The position numbers and the translations under genes were made by a program. A stretch of 64,000 nucleotides of DNA from Leptolyngbya boryana PCC 6306 (GTDB lineage Bacteria > Cyanobacteriota > Cyanobacteriia > Leptolyngbyales > Leptolyngbyaceae): positions 452,577 to 516,576 of the forward strand of contig NZ_KB731324.1 of the NCBI RefSeq assembly GCF_000353285.1. Reading direction: 5' to 3'. Numbering within the stretch: position 1 is the first letter of the stretch; every line of letters begins with the position of its first letter. Under the pieces are notes generated by a model. It worked only from the letters and a program-made list of their open reading frames with translations. It ran no database searches and was not told the origin of the DNA. Shown in pieces: positions 10,141 through 18,368 of this stretch.

Positions 10141-10428
10141 ATGGTCCTAGAACCTGTTCAATGTCCCGATTGCCAGAGTGTGGATGTCGTTAAGCATGGT
10201 CGCAGTGCTGCTGGAAAACAACGGTATTGTTGCCGTAACTTAGAGTGTTCGAGACGATCATTTATCTTGAACTTTAGCTATCGAGGACGACTGCCTGAAG
10301 TCAAAGCGCAAATCAGCGACATGGCAATCAACGGCAGTGGTATTCGTGATACCGCCAGAGTGTTGAAGATTAGCCCAACGACTGTGATTGAAACGCTGAA
10401 AAAAAGTCAAGTCAACTTGAACAAGTAA
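10141..10428 (+). CDS. IS1-family transposase, InsA-like part
   Basis: 95 residues. The N-terminus has a zinc-ribbon pattern (CPDCQS, then QRYCCRNLEC) followed by a helix-turn-helix region (GIRDTARVLKISPTTVIETLKK), as in InsA, which binds IS ends and acts as a repressor in IS1. The A-run at 10399-10405 lies near its 3' end. A -1 shift there enters an open frame running without a stop into the catalytic part at 10473. Confidence 0.88.
   Translation: MVLEPVQCPDCQSVDVVKHGRSAAGKQRYCCRNLECSRRSFILNFSYRGRLPEVKAQISDMAINGSGIRDTARVLKISPTTVIETLKKSQVNLNK
10399..10405 (+). promoter_or_regulatory. A7 slippery site for -1 translational frameshift
   Basis: Seven A residues are read in the InsA frame as AAA AAA AGT. 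Stepping back one base gives the frame that is open from 10404 to the stop at 10886 (KSSQLEQVNISL leading into the catalytic domain). IS1 itself uses an A-rich -1 shift to make the InsAB fusion, so this is very probably the functional slip site. Confidence 0.8.
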
Positions 10429-10472
10429 ACATAAGTCTGCTCGAACAGCACCAACCGGATAACACTGCAGTC

Positions 10473-10886
10473 ATGGTCGTCAGAGTCGAGGCGGCGGAGA
10501 TGGACGAGATGTGGAGTTTTGTCGAGTCAAAGCAGCATCAACGATGGTTGTGGCACGCGATTGACCATCAAACTGGAAAAGTCCTTGCCTATGTGCTAGC
10601 CACCCATGAAGACTCAGCTCTTAAGCAACTTCAGCAACTGTTAGCTCCTTTTTCGATTCAACGGTTTTACACCGATAGTTGGGGAGCTTACTTGCGATTG
10701 CTAGATGAGCAGCACCATACGGTTGGCAAAGCCAACACACAGCGCATTGAGCGGAAACATCTAACTTTGAGAACTCGGATCAAGCGGCTTGCCAGAAAGA
10801 CGATCTGTTTTTCCAAGACTGAGAAGATGCATGATACTGTGATTGGATTATTCATCAATCGTCATGAGTTCGGGCGAGCAGTATAA
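10473..10886 (+). CDS. IS1-family transposase, catalytic DDE part
   Basis: 137 residues counted from the internal ATG; as part of the frameshift fusion it would begin near 10404. The DDE-type catalytic residues are visible: Asp in MDEMWSF, Asp in YTDSWGAY, and Glu in QRIERKHLTLRTRIKRL, the last surrounded by the His/Arg pattern characteristic of IS1. In IS1 this part is made only as the InsAB fusion; independent translation from 10473 is unlikely. Confidence 0.88.
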   Translation: MVVRVEAAEMDEMWSFVESKQHQRWLWHAIDHQTGKVLAYVLATHEDSALKQLQQLLAPFSIQRFYTDSWGAYLRLLDEQHHTVGKANTQRIERKHLTLRTRIKRLARKTICFSKTEKMHDTVIGLFINRHEFGRAV

Positions 10887-10924
10887 CGTTATGCCCACAC
10901 ATCTAGAACACTACCACTTCAAAC

Positions 10925-12757
10925 ATGACATCTTTTACCTTCTCTGGAGAAGGACACGATATTACAGTTAACACGACGGAGTTTGTTGATCTTTTAGGTG
11001 CAACAGATTCTAATTTTCCCTTTGGATTCGATGGGATTTCCACTTCGGTGGGCAATTCATTTGGTATTGTTGCGCTGCCTGGGCCGCCTGCCACTGGACG
11101 AGCGGGCAATGTAACTGTTGAAACGGGGCGCTTACAAGTCGCTAATTCGGCTACTCTGCGATCGGCCACTGCGGGGAATCACTCTAGCTCCGGGAATGTG
11201 ACGGTTCGGGCGACTGATGTGGAGATGCGAGGATTTGAAACTTTACCCACATTGACTGCAACTACGATTATGAGTGTGATTGTGGCTGGAAACAATAATC
11301 AGAGTGGTCAGGTCACGGTTGAGGCAGATCGGGTACGTCTTCTGGGCGGTAGCCGTATCGCAGGTAGTATAATCGGGGGCAATGGCAAAGCTGGAGACAT
11401 TATCATTCGGGCTGCCGAGAGTTTGGAGATGCAGGGCACCACCTTTAGTGGCCTATCTAGTTCAGTTCTCACGACCTTGGAAGCAGGATCATCTGGACAA
11501 GGGGGGAATATTTTAATTGACACAGGACTTTTAAAACTATCTCAGGGTGGAGCCATTGCTAGTGAAGTCGCAGGTTCTCAAATCAACCCATTCTTTGGTG
11601 CCTTACCAGGTGCACAAGGCACAGCCGGAAGCATTGATATTCGAGCTAGGGAGGTACAAGTTAGCGATCCAATCGTGGATGGATATAGCCAAACGCTCAC
11701 AGGAATTACTACTTCCCTTGGCAAGGGGGCAAGGGGGACAGGCGGAACTATCCATCTGACAGCGGACAGTCTGCGCGTCTTTAATGGAGGACAAATCAGT
11801 GCATCTAGCCAGGGGCAAGGTGCAGCCGGAAATGTGAACTTGAACGTGAACTCGATCGATGTTCAGGGAGGAGCCCTGTCTCAAATCAATGGTCAATATT
11901 TGCCCAGTACCATTACAGCCTCTTCCTCCTCCTCGGCTGCCGCAGGCTCAGTCAACATTACTGCAAATTCTGTTGCCGTTCGTGATGCTGCCCAAGTTAC
12001 TGTTAGTAATACCGGAACCGGCGATGCAGGCAACCTCAATATCAATGCGGAGACTGTCTTTCTTAACAATGGTGCGAGTCTGCAAGCCAAGGTCAATGGT
12101 GGTAATCAAGGCAATATCTGGCTGCAAGCCCGTGATTTGCTACTCCTCCGGCAAGGTAGTCAAATTGTTACGAGTGCTACAGGAACTTCGACTGGCGGAA
12201 ACATTACCATCGATGCACCCATTATCGTGGGATTAGAAAATAGTGACATTATTGCCAATGCGGTAGAAGGTCGTGGAGGGAATATCCAGATTACGACTCA
12301 AGGCATTATTGGGCTGAAATATCGCGATCGCTTAACCCCAGAAAATGACATCACCGCAAGTTCTGAATTCGGCGTGAATGGTACTGTTGATGTCAACAAT
12401 GTAGGAGTTGACCCGAACTCTGGCTTAGTCGAGCTATCCACCACACTCATCGATTCAAACCAACAAGTCGCCGCTGCCTGTTCCGGCACTGAAGGGAGTA
12501 GTTTTGTGATTACAGGACGAGGCGGGATTCCTCAAAATCCAACTCAAGAAGTCAGCCACAATCGTTCCTGGAATGATATGCGTGATCTCTCGGCTTTTCA
12601 CAAATCCGCGATCGCTCAAGCTCCCACGTCAACTCCAACGATCGTGCAAGCCACAGATTGGTATCGCAATCCCCAAACAGGCAAAGTGGAGTTAACAGCC
12701 GTAAGACCTCTCCCATCCAATGCGATCGCGACTTGTGCAACTACACCCAACTCCTGA
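10925..12757 (+). pseudogene. Adhesin D, 3' part, downstream of IS element
   Basis: The beta-helix repeat region and conserved C-terminal block of adhesin D (IVGLENSDIIANA, GLKYRDR, VDPNSGLVELSTTLID, FVITGRGG). The first codon after the target duplication is ATG (10925), but it has no plausible ribosome binding site and no signal peptide. This half is therefore probably not exported even if translated. The C-terminal block is close to those of A-C at DNA level too, which suggests gene conversion within the array. Confidence 0.82.
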
Positions 12758-12972
12758 AACTGTTCAAGTTCCGCTTAAATGATGAGGATTGTCGTACTCT
12801 TGTTTGGCTCAAAAATCATCCCGGTTGTGGTCAGCGTCGATCGAATATTAAGAAGCGAAAACACCCAGCGGCAATACCAAGCTAGGCATTTTATACTGTT
12901 AGTAGCAAAGACTGATCAACTCCTCTTCAAAGCTAGTTTAACGCCTTTGCCTACAACATTTAGGAGAATCGT

Positions 12973-13476
12973 ATGTTCCACAAGATTTTAGTCGCGCTGG
13001 ATCACTCTGATTCGAGTCAAGCCGTATTTGAAAGAGCGGTCGAGCTTGCCAAAACAAATCACGCTGAATTGATGTTACTGCATATTATCAGCCCGATCGA
13101 CGAAGGTGTGCCAACTCCTGTTTATCCAATGCCCGATGGTCTCTATCCGATGCACCATGAGGCTTTACTTCAATCTTCAGCCCAGCTCTTTTCCCAAGTT
13201 GAACAAGCTGGATTGGACATGTTACGGGCACGAGATGCCGCTGCAACTGCGGCTGGAGTCCGGTGTGAATTTACACAACATGTCGGTGATCCGGGCACAT
13301 CTATTTGTGAGATCGCGCAAACTTGGAACGCGGATCTAATTGTGGTGGGACGTAGAGGCAGATCAGGACTAAGTGAATTCTTTTTAGGCAGTGTCAGTAA
13401 TCATGTCATGCACCATGCACGATGCTCAGTGCTCATTGTTCAAGAAGCCTTGGTTCCAGCTTCTAGCAATGCCTGA
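12973..13476 (+). CDS. Universal stress protein (UspA family)
   Basis: 167 residues, single Usp domain. It starts KILVALDHSDSS with the nucleotide-contact Asp10. The ATP-binding motif G-x2-G-x9-G-S is present (Gly126, Gly129, Gly139, Ser140), so it is the ATP-binding rather than the UspA-like non-binding type. A good ribosome binding site (AGGAG) lies seven bases before the ATG. Its last 37 bases overlap the 3' end of the convergent TPR gene. Which stress it answers cannot be told from the sequence. Confidence 0.92.
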   Translation: MFHKILVALDHSDSSQAVFERAVELAKTNHAELMLLHIISPIDEGVPTPVYPMPDGLYPMHHEALLQSSAQLFSQVEQAGLDMLRARDAAATAAGVRCEFTQHVGDPGTSICEIAQTWNADLIVVGRRGRSGLSEFFLGSVSNHVMHHARCSVLIVQEALVPASSNA

Positions 13477-14264
13477 AATTGCGAACGGTTGTGTAAAAAG
13501 TTGAAAATCGGATCTGTAGCAGCAAGGTTGCGATAGATTGAAGCTGAAAGCTCGATCGCGTGGGTTAAATTCTCGATCGTTGCTTCTGCATCTCGCTTGA
13601 GTGCATAGCAACAACCCATACCATACCAGGCACTGGCACTCCGAGAATTAATTTTCACGGCATTCTCAAAACTTGCAATCGCTTCCGGGATTCGATTTAA
13701 CTTTCCAAGCACTTGCCCTCGATAATTCCAGATGTAGTCTGAGACGGGCTTGATCTTCAGTGCAATGTCTAAATTCGTTAAAGCCGCCTCATGCTCATTG
13801 AGAGATGATAGTGCGATCGCTCGGTTGTACCAAGCTTTGTAATTTTGTGGTTTCAAGGCAATGACTTGATCAAAACTGGCGATCGCATCTTGGTAGCGAT
13901 ACAAATTCATCAGCGTTTTGCCATGATTTTGCCAACTGCGATAATCATCTGGCGTAAATTTCAAGGCTTGATTAAAGCTTGTCAAAGCTTCTTCATATTG
14001 TCCGATTCGACCTAATGAAATTCCGCGTCCTTGCCATGCCAAAGCCATGCGAGGGCGAAGTGTAATCACACGTTCAAAAGTTGAGATCGCCTCTTCATAG
14101 CGACCTAACTTTTCTAGTGCATAACCCCGACACAACAGCGCATTCGGATGATCAGGATCGATCGCTAAAATTTGCTCAAATCTCGCATACTGTTTTCCAT
14201 ATCGACCGAGCAGAGATAGCGATCGTCCCGCATTGCGATACCGAATTTCATCAGAGGGAAGCAT
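13440..14264 (-). CDS. Tetratricopeptide repeat protein
   Basis: 274 residues made almost entirely of about seven TPR units of 34 residues (for example NALLCRGYALEKLGRYEEAI and KAWYNRAIALSSLNEHEAAL). There is no signal peptide, membrane segment or catalytic domain, so a cytoplasmic protein-protein scaffold is likely. It follows the second TPR gene by nine bases on the same strand, so they form an operon, and they probably arose by duplication since both end in a degenerate half-repeat with a helix rich in Leu. The 3' end overlaps the stress protein gene. Confidence 0.88.
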   Translation of the reverse strand: MLPSDEIRYRNAGRSLSLLGRYGKQYARFEQILAIDPDHPNALLCRGYALEKLGRYEEAISTFERVITLRPRMALAWQGRGISLGRIGQYEEALTSFNQALKFTPDDYRSWQNHGKTLMNLYRYQDAIASFDQVIALKPQNYKAWYNRAIALSSLNEHEAALTNLDIALKIKPVSDYIWNYRGQVLGKLNRIPEAIASFENAVKINSRSASAWYGMGCCYALKRDAEATIENLTHAIELSASIYRNLAATDPIFNFLHNRSQFQALLEAGTKAS

Positions 14265-14273
14265 GGGCAGAAT

Positions 14274-15110
14274 TTACGACTCGCGAGGCGCGCGAAAGCT
14301 CAGCAACGATAGAAATCGATTATCTCGACGCAAAGCGGCAAAGTCAGCATTGCTCTGAGCTAAATCGCGATATTCATCAGGATTGAGTTCGATCGCACGT
14401 CGCAGATGTTCATAAGCAAGGTCAGACTTGCCCTGAAGTGCGTAACAGCAGGCTTTGTTGTACCAGATCGTGGCAGAATCTGGTTTGAGCGCAAGCGCGC
14501 GATCGTAGCTTTCGATCGCATCGTCAATGTTGCCCATGTGGTAGAGTGCGTTGCCGCGATTTGTCCAGGATTCCTCGAAGTCAGGTTTGAGTTCGAGTGC
14601 CCGATCGTAGCTGGCTACGACTCGTTCTAATTGACCCAGTTTTCGTAAGGCGAGTCCACGACTGTACCAAGCCCAGTAATAGTCCGGCTTGAATTCAATC
14701 GCGCGATCGTAGCTATTGACCGCTTCTTCATAACGCTCCATGTTCCGAAGCGAAATGCCTCGGTTGTACCACGCCCAGTGATAATCAGCGCGGTACTTGA
14801 TCGCATTGTCGTAACTATAGATCGCTTCTTGATAGCGTCCTAATTCATCTAAAGCATTGCCGCGATTGTTCCAGGCTTCAGGGAAACCCGGTTGGTATTC
14901 AATCGCTTGAGAGTAGCTGTCGATCGCTTGCTCGAATCGTCCCAAATGGTAAAGCGAGTTGCCCCGGTTGTACCAAGCATCCGGATAGTCAGGCTTTAGA
15001 TTTAGTGCGGCTTCATAGCTCGCGATCGCGGCTTCGTAGGCTTTCTGTTTATTGAGATATAACCCCTTCTGAAAGAAGAGCGTTACTTCAACGTCTTGAG
15101 CTTGGCTCAT
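14274..15110 (-). CDS. Tetratricopeptide repeat protein
   Basis: 278 residues from ATG 15110 (GTG 15113 is the adjacent alternative). Seven regular TPR units are visible, many containing the pattern AWYNRG-x5-G/ERYEEAI-x-SYD-x-AI-x-KPD. First gene of a two-gene TPR operon. Function is not determined by the sequence; TPR arrays of this type usually hold together complexes. The 116 bases before it separate it from the DUF2993 gene and may contain the promoter. Confidence 0.88.
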   Translation of the reverse strand: MSQAQDVEVTLFFQKGLYLNKQKAYEAAIASYEAALNLKPDYPDAWYNRGNSLYHLGRFEQAIDSYSQAIEYQPGFPEAWNNRGNALDELGRYQEAIYSYDNAIKYRADYHWAWYNRGISLRNMERYEEAVNSYDRAIEFKPDYYWAWYSRGLALRKLGQLERVVASYDRALELKPDFEESWTNRGNALYHMGNIDDAIESYDRALALKPDSATIWYNKACCYALQGKSDLAYEHLRRAIELNPDEYRDLAQSNADFAALRRDNRFLSLLSFRAPRES

Positions 15111-15226
15111 CACCCAATTCCGTCTTATACACGTTCCTTGTTAAGGTTCCCAGAAGATGTGCTAGGAATCACAAACGTTATGAAAATTGATAAGGCGAAA
15201 TCGAGAGAAAATGGGTGTGATTTTAA

Positions 15227-15967
15227 TTACAAATCGGGAACTTTTCGCGCGTGAATTTCAAGCTCAGTTGTTAAGACTTTATTTTTAATTTCTAATGCTT
15301 TACATCGAAATGCAACGCCTTCGATTTCATAGTAGGGTTGATTGAGAATTGATTCCATCCATTGCAGAAGTGCAATCATAAAGGGAATAGATTGCCCAGC
15401 ATTTGGGGTACAACAGAATGTCTCTAATCGAACAGGACTTGTCTCAGTACGTGGGCAAATAATGCAGGTGAATGCTAAGGTCTGCGATTGCTTCGCACGC
15501 TTAATCTCTACAGTTCCCGTAAATCGCAGCTTATTATCACTTAAGAGGCGAATCGCCGAGGGAGGCAATAATTCAAGGGTAATAATTTCGCGATCGACGG
15601 TTAATTCAATGGGTTTTAATAAAGACTTTCCATACTCTGAATTCATATTTTGATTCAGATCTTGTTCAGAGAGAGTTAGCCGGATTTCACTATCAATTGG
15701 CTCACTTAATCGGATTTTTCCTAATAACATACTGAGCGGATCAATTGAAATTTGATCCGTCTTGACTTCCAATTCTTGGACTTGAATTTCATCTTTAACA
15801 AAATCGCGCGCTTGAATTGAAACGTCATTGATTTCGCCTTGAAAGAGCTTACCTAGATTCGTTCTCATCGAAACTGCTATTTTTCTGAATTCATCGAGTT
15901 GAGTTGCCAAAACTAGCTTTGTAAATTCCGCAAAAATATTCTCTTCAGTTCGCGATCGCTCAGACAT
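15227..15967 (-). CDS. DUF2993 domain protein
   Basis: 246 residues. The pattern of alternating beta strands (DVSIQARDFVKDEIQVQELEVKTDQISIDPL and the following region) and the DLN motif match DUF2993, a family frequent in cyanobacteria and actinobacteria and suggested to resemble lipid-binding tubular domains; that is only a suggestion. No clear N-terminal signal or membrane helix is present. A second DUF2993 gene lies at 21039-21815. The molecular role is unknown. Confidence 0.78.
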   Translation of the reverse strand: MSERSRTEENIFAEFTKLVLATQLDEFRKIAVSMRTNLGKLFQGEINDVSIQARDFVKDEIQVQELEVKTDQISIDPLSMLLGKIRLSEPIDSEIRLTLSEQDLNQNMNSEYGKSLLKPIELTVDREIITLELLPPSAIRLLSDNKLRFTGTVEIKRAKQSQTLAFTCIICPRTETSPVRLETFCCTPNAGQSIPFMIALLQWMESILNQPYYEIEGVAFRCKALEIKNKVLTTELEIHARKVPDL

Positions 15968-16054
15968 AGCTTTTTTAAATTTAATTCCTCACTAATCTAG
16001 ATTTCTTGCTGATAAAACATCTCTACATTTTGGAAGAAACTCTGGAGATCTCAT

Positions 16055-16675
16055 ATGAATTATCCCCTTGCCCCTTGGATTCTCAGAGGTTACGGCTTTT
16101 TGACGCTGCATCTAGTTGATGTTGCCCAAGCAGAAAAATACATCCCAACTGATCTCGAAATTGTTCAAGTCTTACCTGGAAAAACGATCGGCGGCATTGT
16201 GCTCGGAAAATATGAACCTGGCTCAACTTTGACGTATGGAGAACTCATTGTTGTACCTGCTTTAGTTCGCCAAGGCGGAAATATCGGAGCTTGGATTTCG
16301 CATATTTATGTTGATGATTTGAATTCAATCGCAGGAGGACATAAGATTTGGGGTTTGCCGAAAGAAGAAGCACAATTTGTCTGGCAATCGAACGGAGGTG
16401 CAATGGTCAAACAAGGCGATCGCATTCTGTGCGATTTCATGCCAACCTGGCAGTTCAATCTTTGGCGACAGCGGGGACAATTCGGAACTTATTCCAGTCT
16501 GGAACAGCTTGCAAGGTTTGAGAGCGAAGCGATCGCCAATTTATCACTGATTTCTGCTCGACTCGATATTCCAGCATCTAGCCCATTTGCTCACATGATC
16601 AGAACTCAGCCCTGGCTTGCCCTACGTGCCGAATCTCTGGAACTTACCGTCGCGGCTCCGAAGCGAGTCGGGTAA
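16055..16675 (+). CDS. Acetoacetate decarboxylase-family protein
   Basis: 206 residues. The fold is recognised by GGIVLGKYEPGSTLTYGELI and the segment GGHKIWGLPKEEAQF, which corresponds to the catalytic Lys region of acetoacetate decarboxylase; the Lys in GLPK would be the Schiff-base candidate. In the classical enzyme two adjacent Lys occur (PKK); here the second is Glu, so the usual pKa-lowering partner is missing and a different substrate or a non-decarboxylating role is possible. It is flanked by unrelated genes. The start is the ATG 16055, preceded by a GGAG-like sequence (TCTGGAGATCTC). Confidence 0.8.
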   Translation: MNYPLAPWILRGYGFLTLHLVDVAQAEKYIPTDLEIVQVLPGKTIGGIVLGKYEPGSTLTYGELIVVPALVRQGGNIGAWISHIYVDDLNSIAGGHKIWGLPKEEAQFVWQSNGGAMVKQGDRILCDFMPTWQFNLWRQRGQFGTYSSLEQLARFESEAIANLSLISARLDIPASSPFAHMIRTQPWLALRAESLELTVAAPKRVG

Positions 16676-16823
16676 TCCGAATCACGAACCCCTAGAAGAA
16701 AACGCTGAAATTCGGCGATCGCAAGGTAAGCTGTCAGAGTACGAAAGTTGAAGAAAAGGTTACAGAAATTAAAGTAACCTGAATTTTCAACTTCACTTTA
16801 TTGGGTGTTAGACATCACAACCT

Positions 16824-18239
16824 ATGTCGGAGAATTCTTGGCAAGAAAACGAGCTTGAATCGCTGGCAGCACTGTTATCAGACCTGCCCGAAGAACCCAA
16901 TGGGTCTAAAGAGCCGGATACGTTTCGCGGTTTTCAAGGACGTAGGAAAAAAGCAGCGATCGTCTTTGCGGCGATTTGGAGTGGCACGATCGCGCTGCAT
17001 TTAGTGACCTGGGGCTATTGGTTTGTGTTGGGTGTGACCACCTTAATGAGTATTCATGCCATGCGCTTAATGCTTGCCCGCCCCGCTGCATTCGCAAAGC
17101 CGCTTGAAGATGATGATCTATTCCCTACAGTTTCGCTGATGGTTGCGGCAAAGAATGAGGAAGCCGTGATCGGGCGCTTGGTCAAAATGCTGTGTGAGTT
17201 GAATTATCCGCGCGATCGCTACGAAGTTTGGGTAATTGACGATAACAGCACTGATAAAACGCCTGAAGTGCTCGACCATTTAACGACTCAATATCCCCAA
17301 CTGAAAGTTTTCAATCGTCCTGAAAACTCAAGTGGCGGCAAATCTGGCGCATTAAATCAAGTCTTTCCACTCACTTCGGGTGAATTCTTAGTCGTCTTTG
17401 ATGCCGATGCTCAAGTCGAGCCAGATTTCTTGCGTCGAGTTATCCCCGTTTTTGAGCGAGGAGATATCGGTGCGATCCAAGTGAGAAAAGCGATCATTCA
17501 GGCTGAACCGCAATTTCACTCCAACGAGGCGGAGAATTTCTGGATCCAAGGACAAATGGCAGAAATGGCATTGGATGCGTTTATTCAGCAGCAGAGAGCC
17601 GCGATCGGAGGATTAGGTGAACTGCGCGGAAATGGACAACTCGTTCGTCGAGAAGCGTTGCTCGACTGTGGGGGGTGGAACGAAGAAACAATCACAGACG
17701 ATTTGGATTTGACATTCCGATTGCATTTGAGCGGCTGGGATATTGAAGTCGTGACAGAGCCAGCCGTTTACGAAGAAGGCGTGACAAACGCGATCGCGCT
17801 TTGGCATCAGCGAAATCGCTGGGCAGAAGGCGGCTATCAACGCTATCTCGATTACTGGCGACTGATTTTACGCAATCGCATGGGCAGTCGCAAAACAATC
17901 GATCTCGCGATGTTTTGGATGCTGCAATATGTGATGCCAACTGCAGCCATTCCCGATTTTCTCATGGCGGTTTTGCGCCATCGGATGATGCTGACGAGTC
18001 CGATTTCTGCGATGACGCTGTTCTTGTTCTTATTTAGTGCGATTGGTGGATTGCGTCGAGTTCAAAAACTGAAAAGTCAAGATGATATCTCAATCTTGAC
18101 TCAGATCTTTCAAGGATTACGAGGTGCGGTTTATATGTTGCACTGGTTTGTCATTGTCTCAACTGCAACATTGAGAATGTCCATCCGTCAGAAGCGGCTG
18201 AAGTGGGTGAAGACTGTGCATCACGGTGCAGCAAACTGA
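16824..18239 (+). CDS. mgdA: Monoglucosyldiacylglycerol synthase-like GT2 membrane glycosyltransferase
   Basis: 471 residues. In cyanobacteria this enzyme transfers glucose from UDP-glucose to diacylglycerol, the first step toward the galactolipids of thylakoids. The GT2 motifs are in order: VIDDNSTD, FDADAQ (metal-binding DAD near residue 193), TDDLD near 291 and QRNRW near 329. Hydrophobic segments lie at about 45-85 and after residue 360, consistent with membrane anchorage. The N-terminus (LASLLSDLPEEP-like) and overall sequence agree with the Sll1377 family as remembered; no search was run. ATG 16824 has no clear Shine-Dalgarno. Paired hairpins follow the stop. Confidence 0.85.
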   Translation: MSENSWQENELESLAALLSDLPEEPNGSKEPDTFRGFQGRRKKAAIVFAAIWSGTIALHLVTWGYWFVLGVTTLMSIHAMRLMLARPAAFAKPLEDDDLFPTVSLMVAAKNEEAVIGRLVKMLCELNYPRDRYEVWVIDDNSTDKTPEVLDHLTTQYPQLKVFNRPENSSGGKSGALNQVFPLTSGEFLVVFDADAQVEPDFLRRVIPVFERGDIGAIQVRKAIIQAEPQFHSNEAENFWIQGQMAEMALDAFIQQQRAAIGGLGELRGNGQLVRREALLDCGGWNEETITDDLDLTFRLHLSGWDIEVVTEPAVYEEGVTNAIALWHQRNRWAEGGYQRYLDYWRLILRNRMGSRKTIDLAMFWMLQYVMPTAAIPDFLMAVLRHRMMLTSPISAMTLFLFLFSAIGGLRRVQKLKSQDDISILTQIFQGLRGAVYMLHWFVIVSTATLRMSIRQKRLKWVKTVHHGAAN

Positions 18240-18259
18240 ATCTCACAAAACATTCTACA

Positions 18260-18296
18260 AAACAAACAAAAGAGGGTTAAACACTTCTAACCCTCT
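18260..18296 (-). terminator. Terminator of the Gfo/Idh gene
   Basis: A perfect 9-bp stem AGAGGGTTA/TAACCCTCT (18271-18279 with 18288-18296). Read on the minus strand it is followed by TTTTGTTTGTTTTG. Confidence 0.7.
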
Positions 18297-18321
18297 TAAA
18301 CCTATTAATTTTTACAATCCC

Positions 18322-18360
18322 TGCGCCGATCTGGATTTGTCTGGATCGGCGCAAATTTTA
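18322..18360 (+). terminator. Terminator of mgdA
   Basis: A perfect 10-bp stem TGCGCCGATC/GATCGGCGCA (18322-18331 with 18344-18353), followed by AATTTTAT. It sits between two convergent genes; the T stretch favours the plus-strand transcript. Confidence 0.7.
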
Positions 18361-18368
18361 TGTCTCCC

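Larger units (their letters stand above)
10076..10915 (+). mobile_element. IS1-family insertion sequence, 840 bp
   Basis: The ends are inverted repeats starting GGTAGTGTTCTAGAT. Left 10076-10096 and the reverse complement of 10895-10915 match at 20 of 21 positions, and GGT is the usual IS1-family tip. A 9-bp target duplication flanks it (AGTTCAAAC at 10067-10075, ACTTCAAAC at 10916-10924; one mismatch). Two overlapping frames encode an InsA-like zinc-finger/HTH part and an InsB-like DDE part. They are joined by a run of seven A where a -1 shift produces the fusion transposase. Insertion lies within adhesin D. The near-perfect ends and the intact frames suggest a recent, possibly still active, element. 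Confidence 0.93.

Noticed and set aside
2300-12400. CRISPR-like repeats in the adhesin region
   Set aside because: The repeats are degenerate, in frame and coding (GGN-type beta-helix units), with no constant repeat and unique spacers.
12779-12991. Small plus-strand frame between adhesin D and the stress protein
   Set aside because: It overlaps the ribosome binding site of the stress protein gene and has no recognisable feature.
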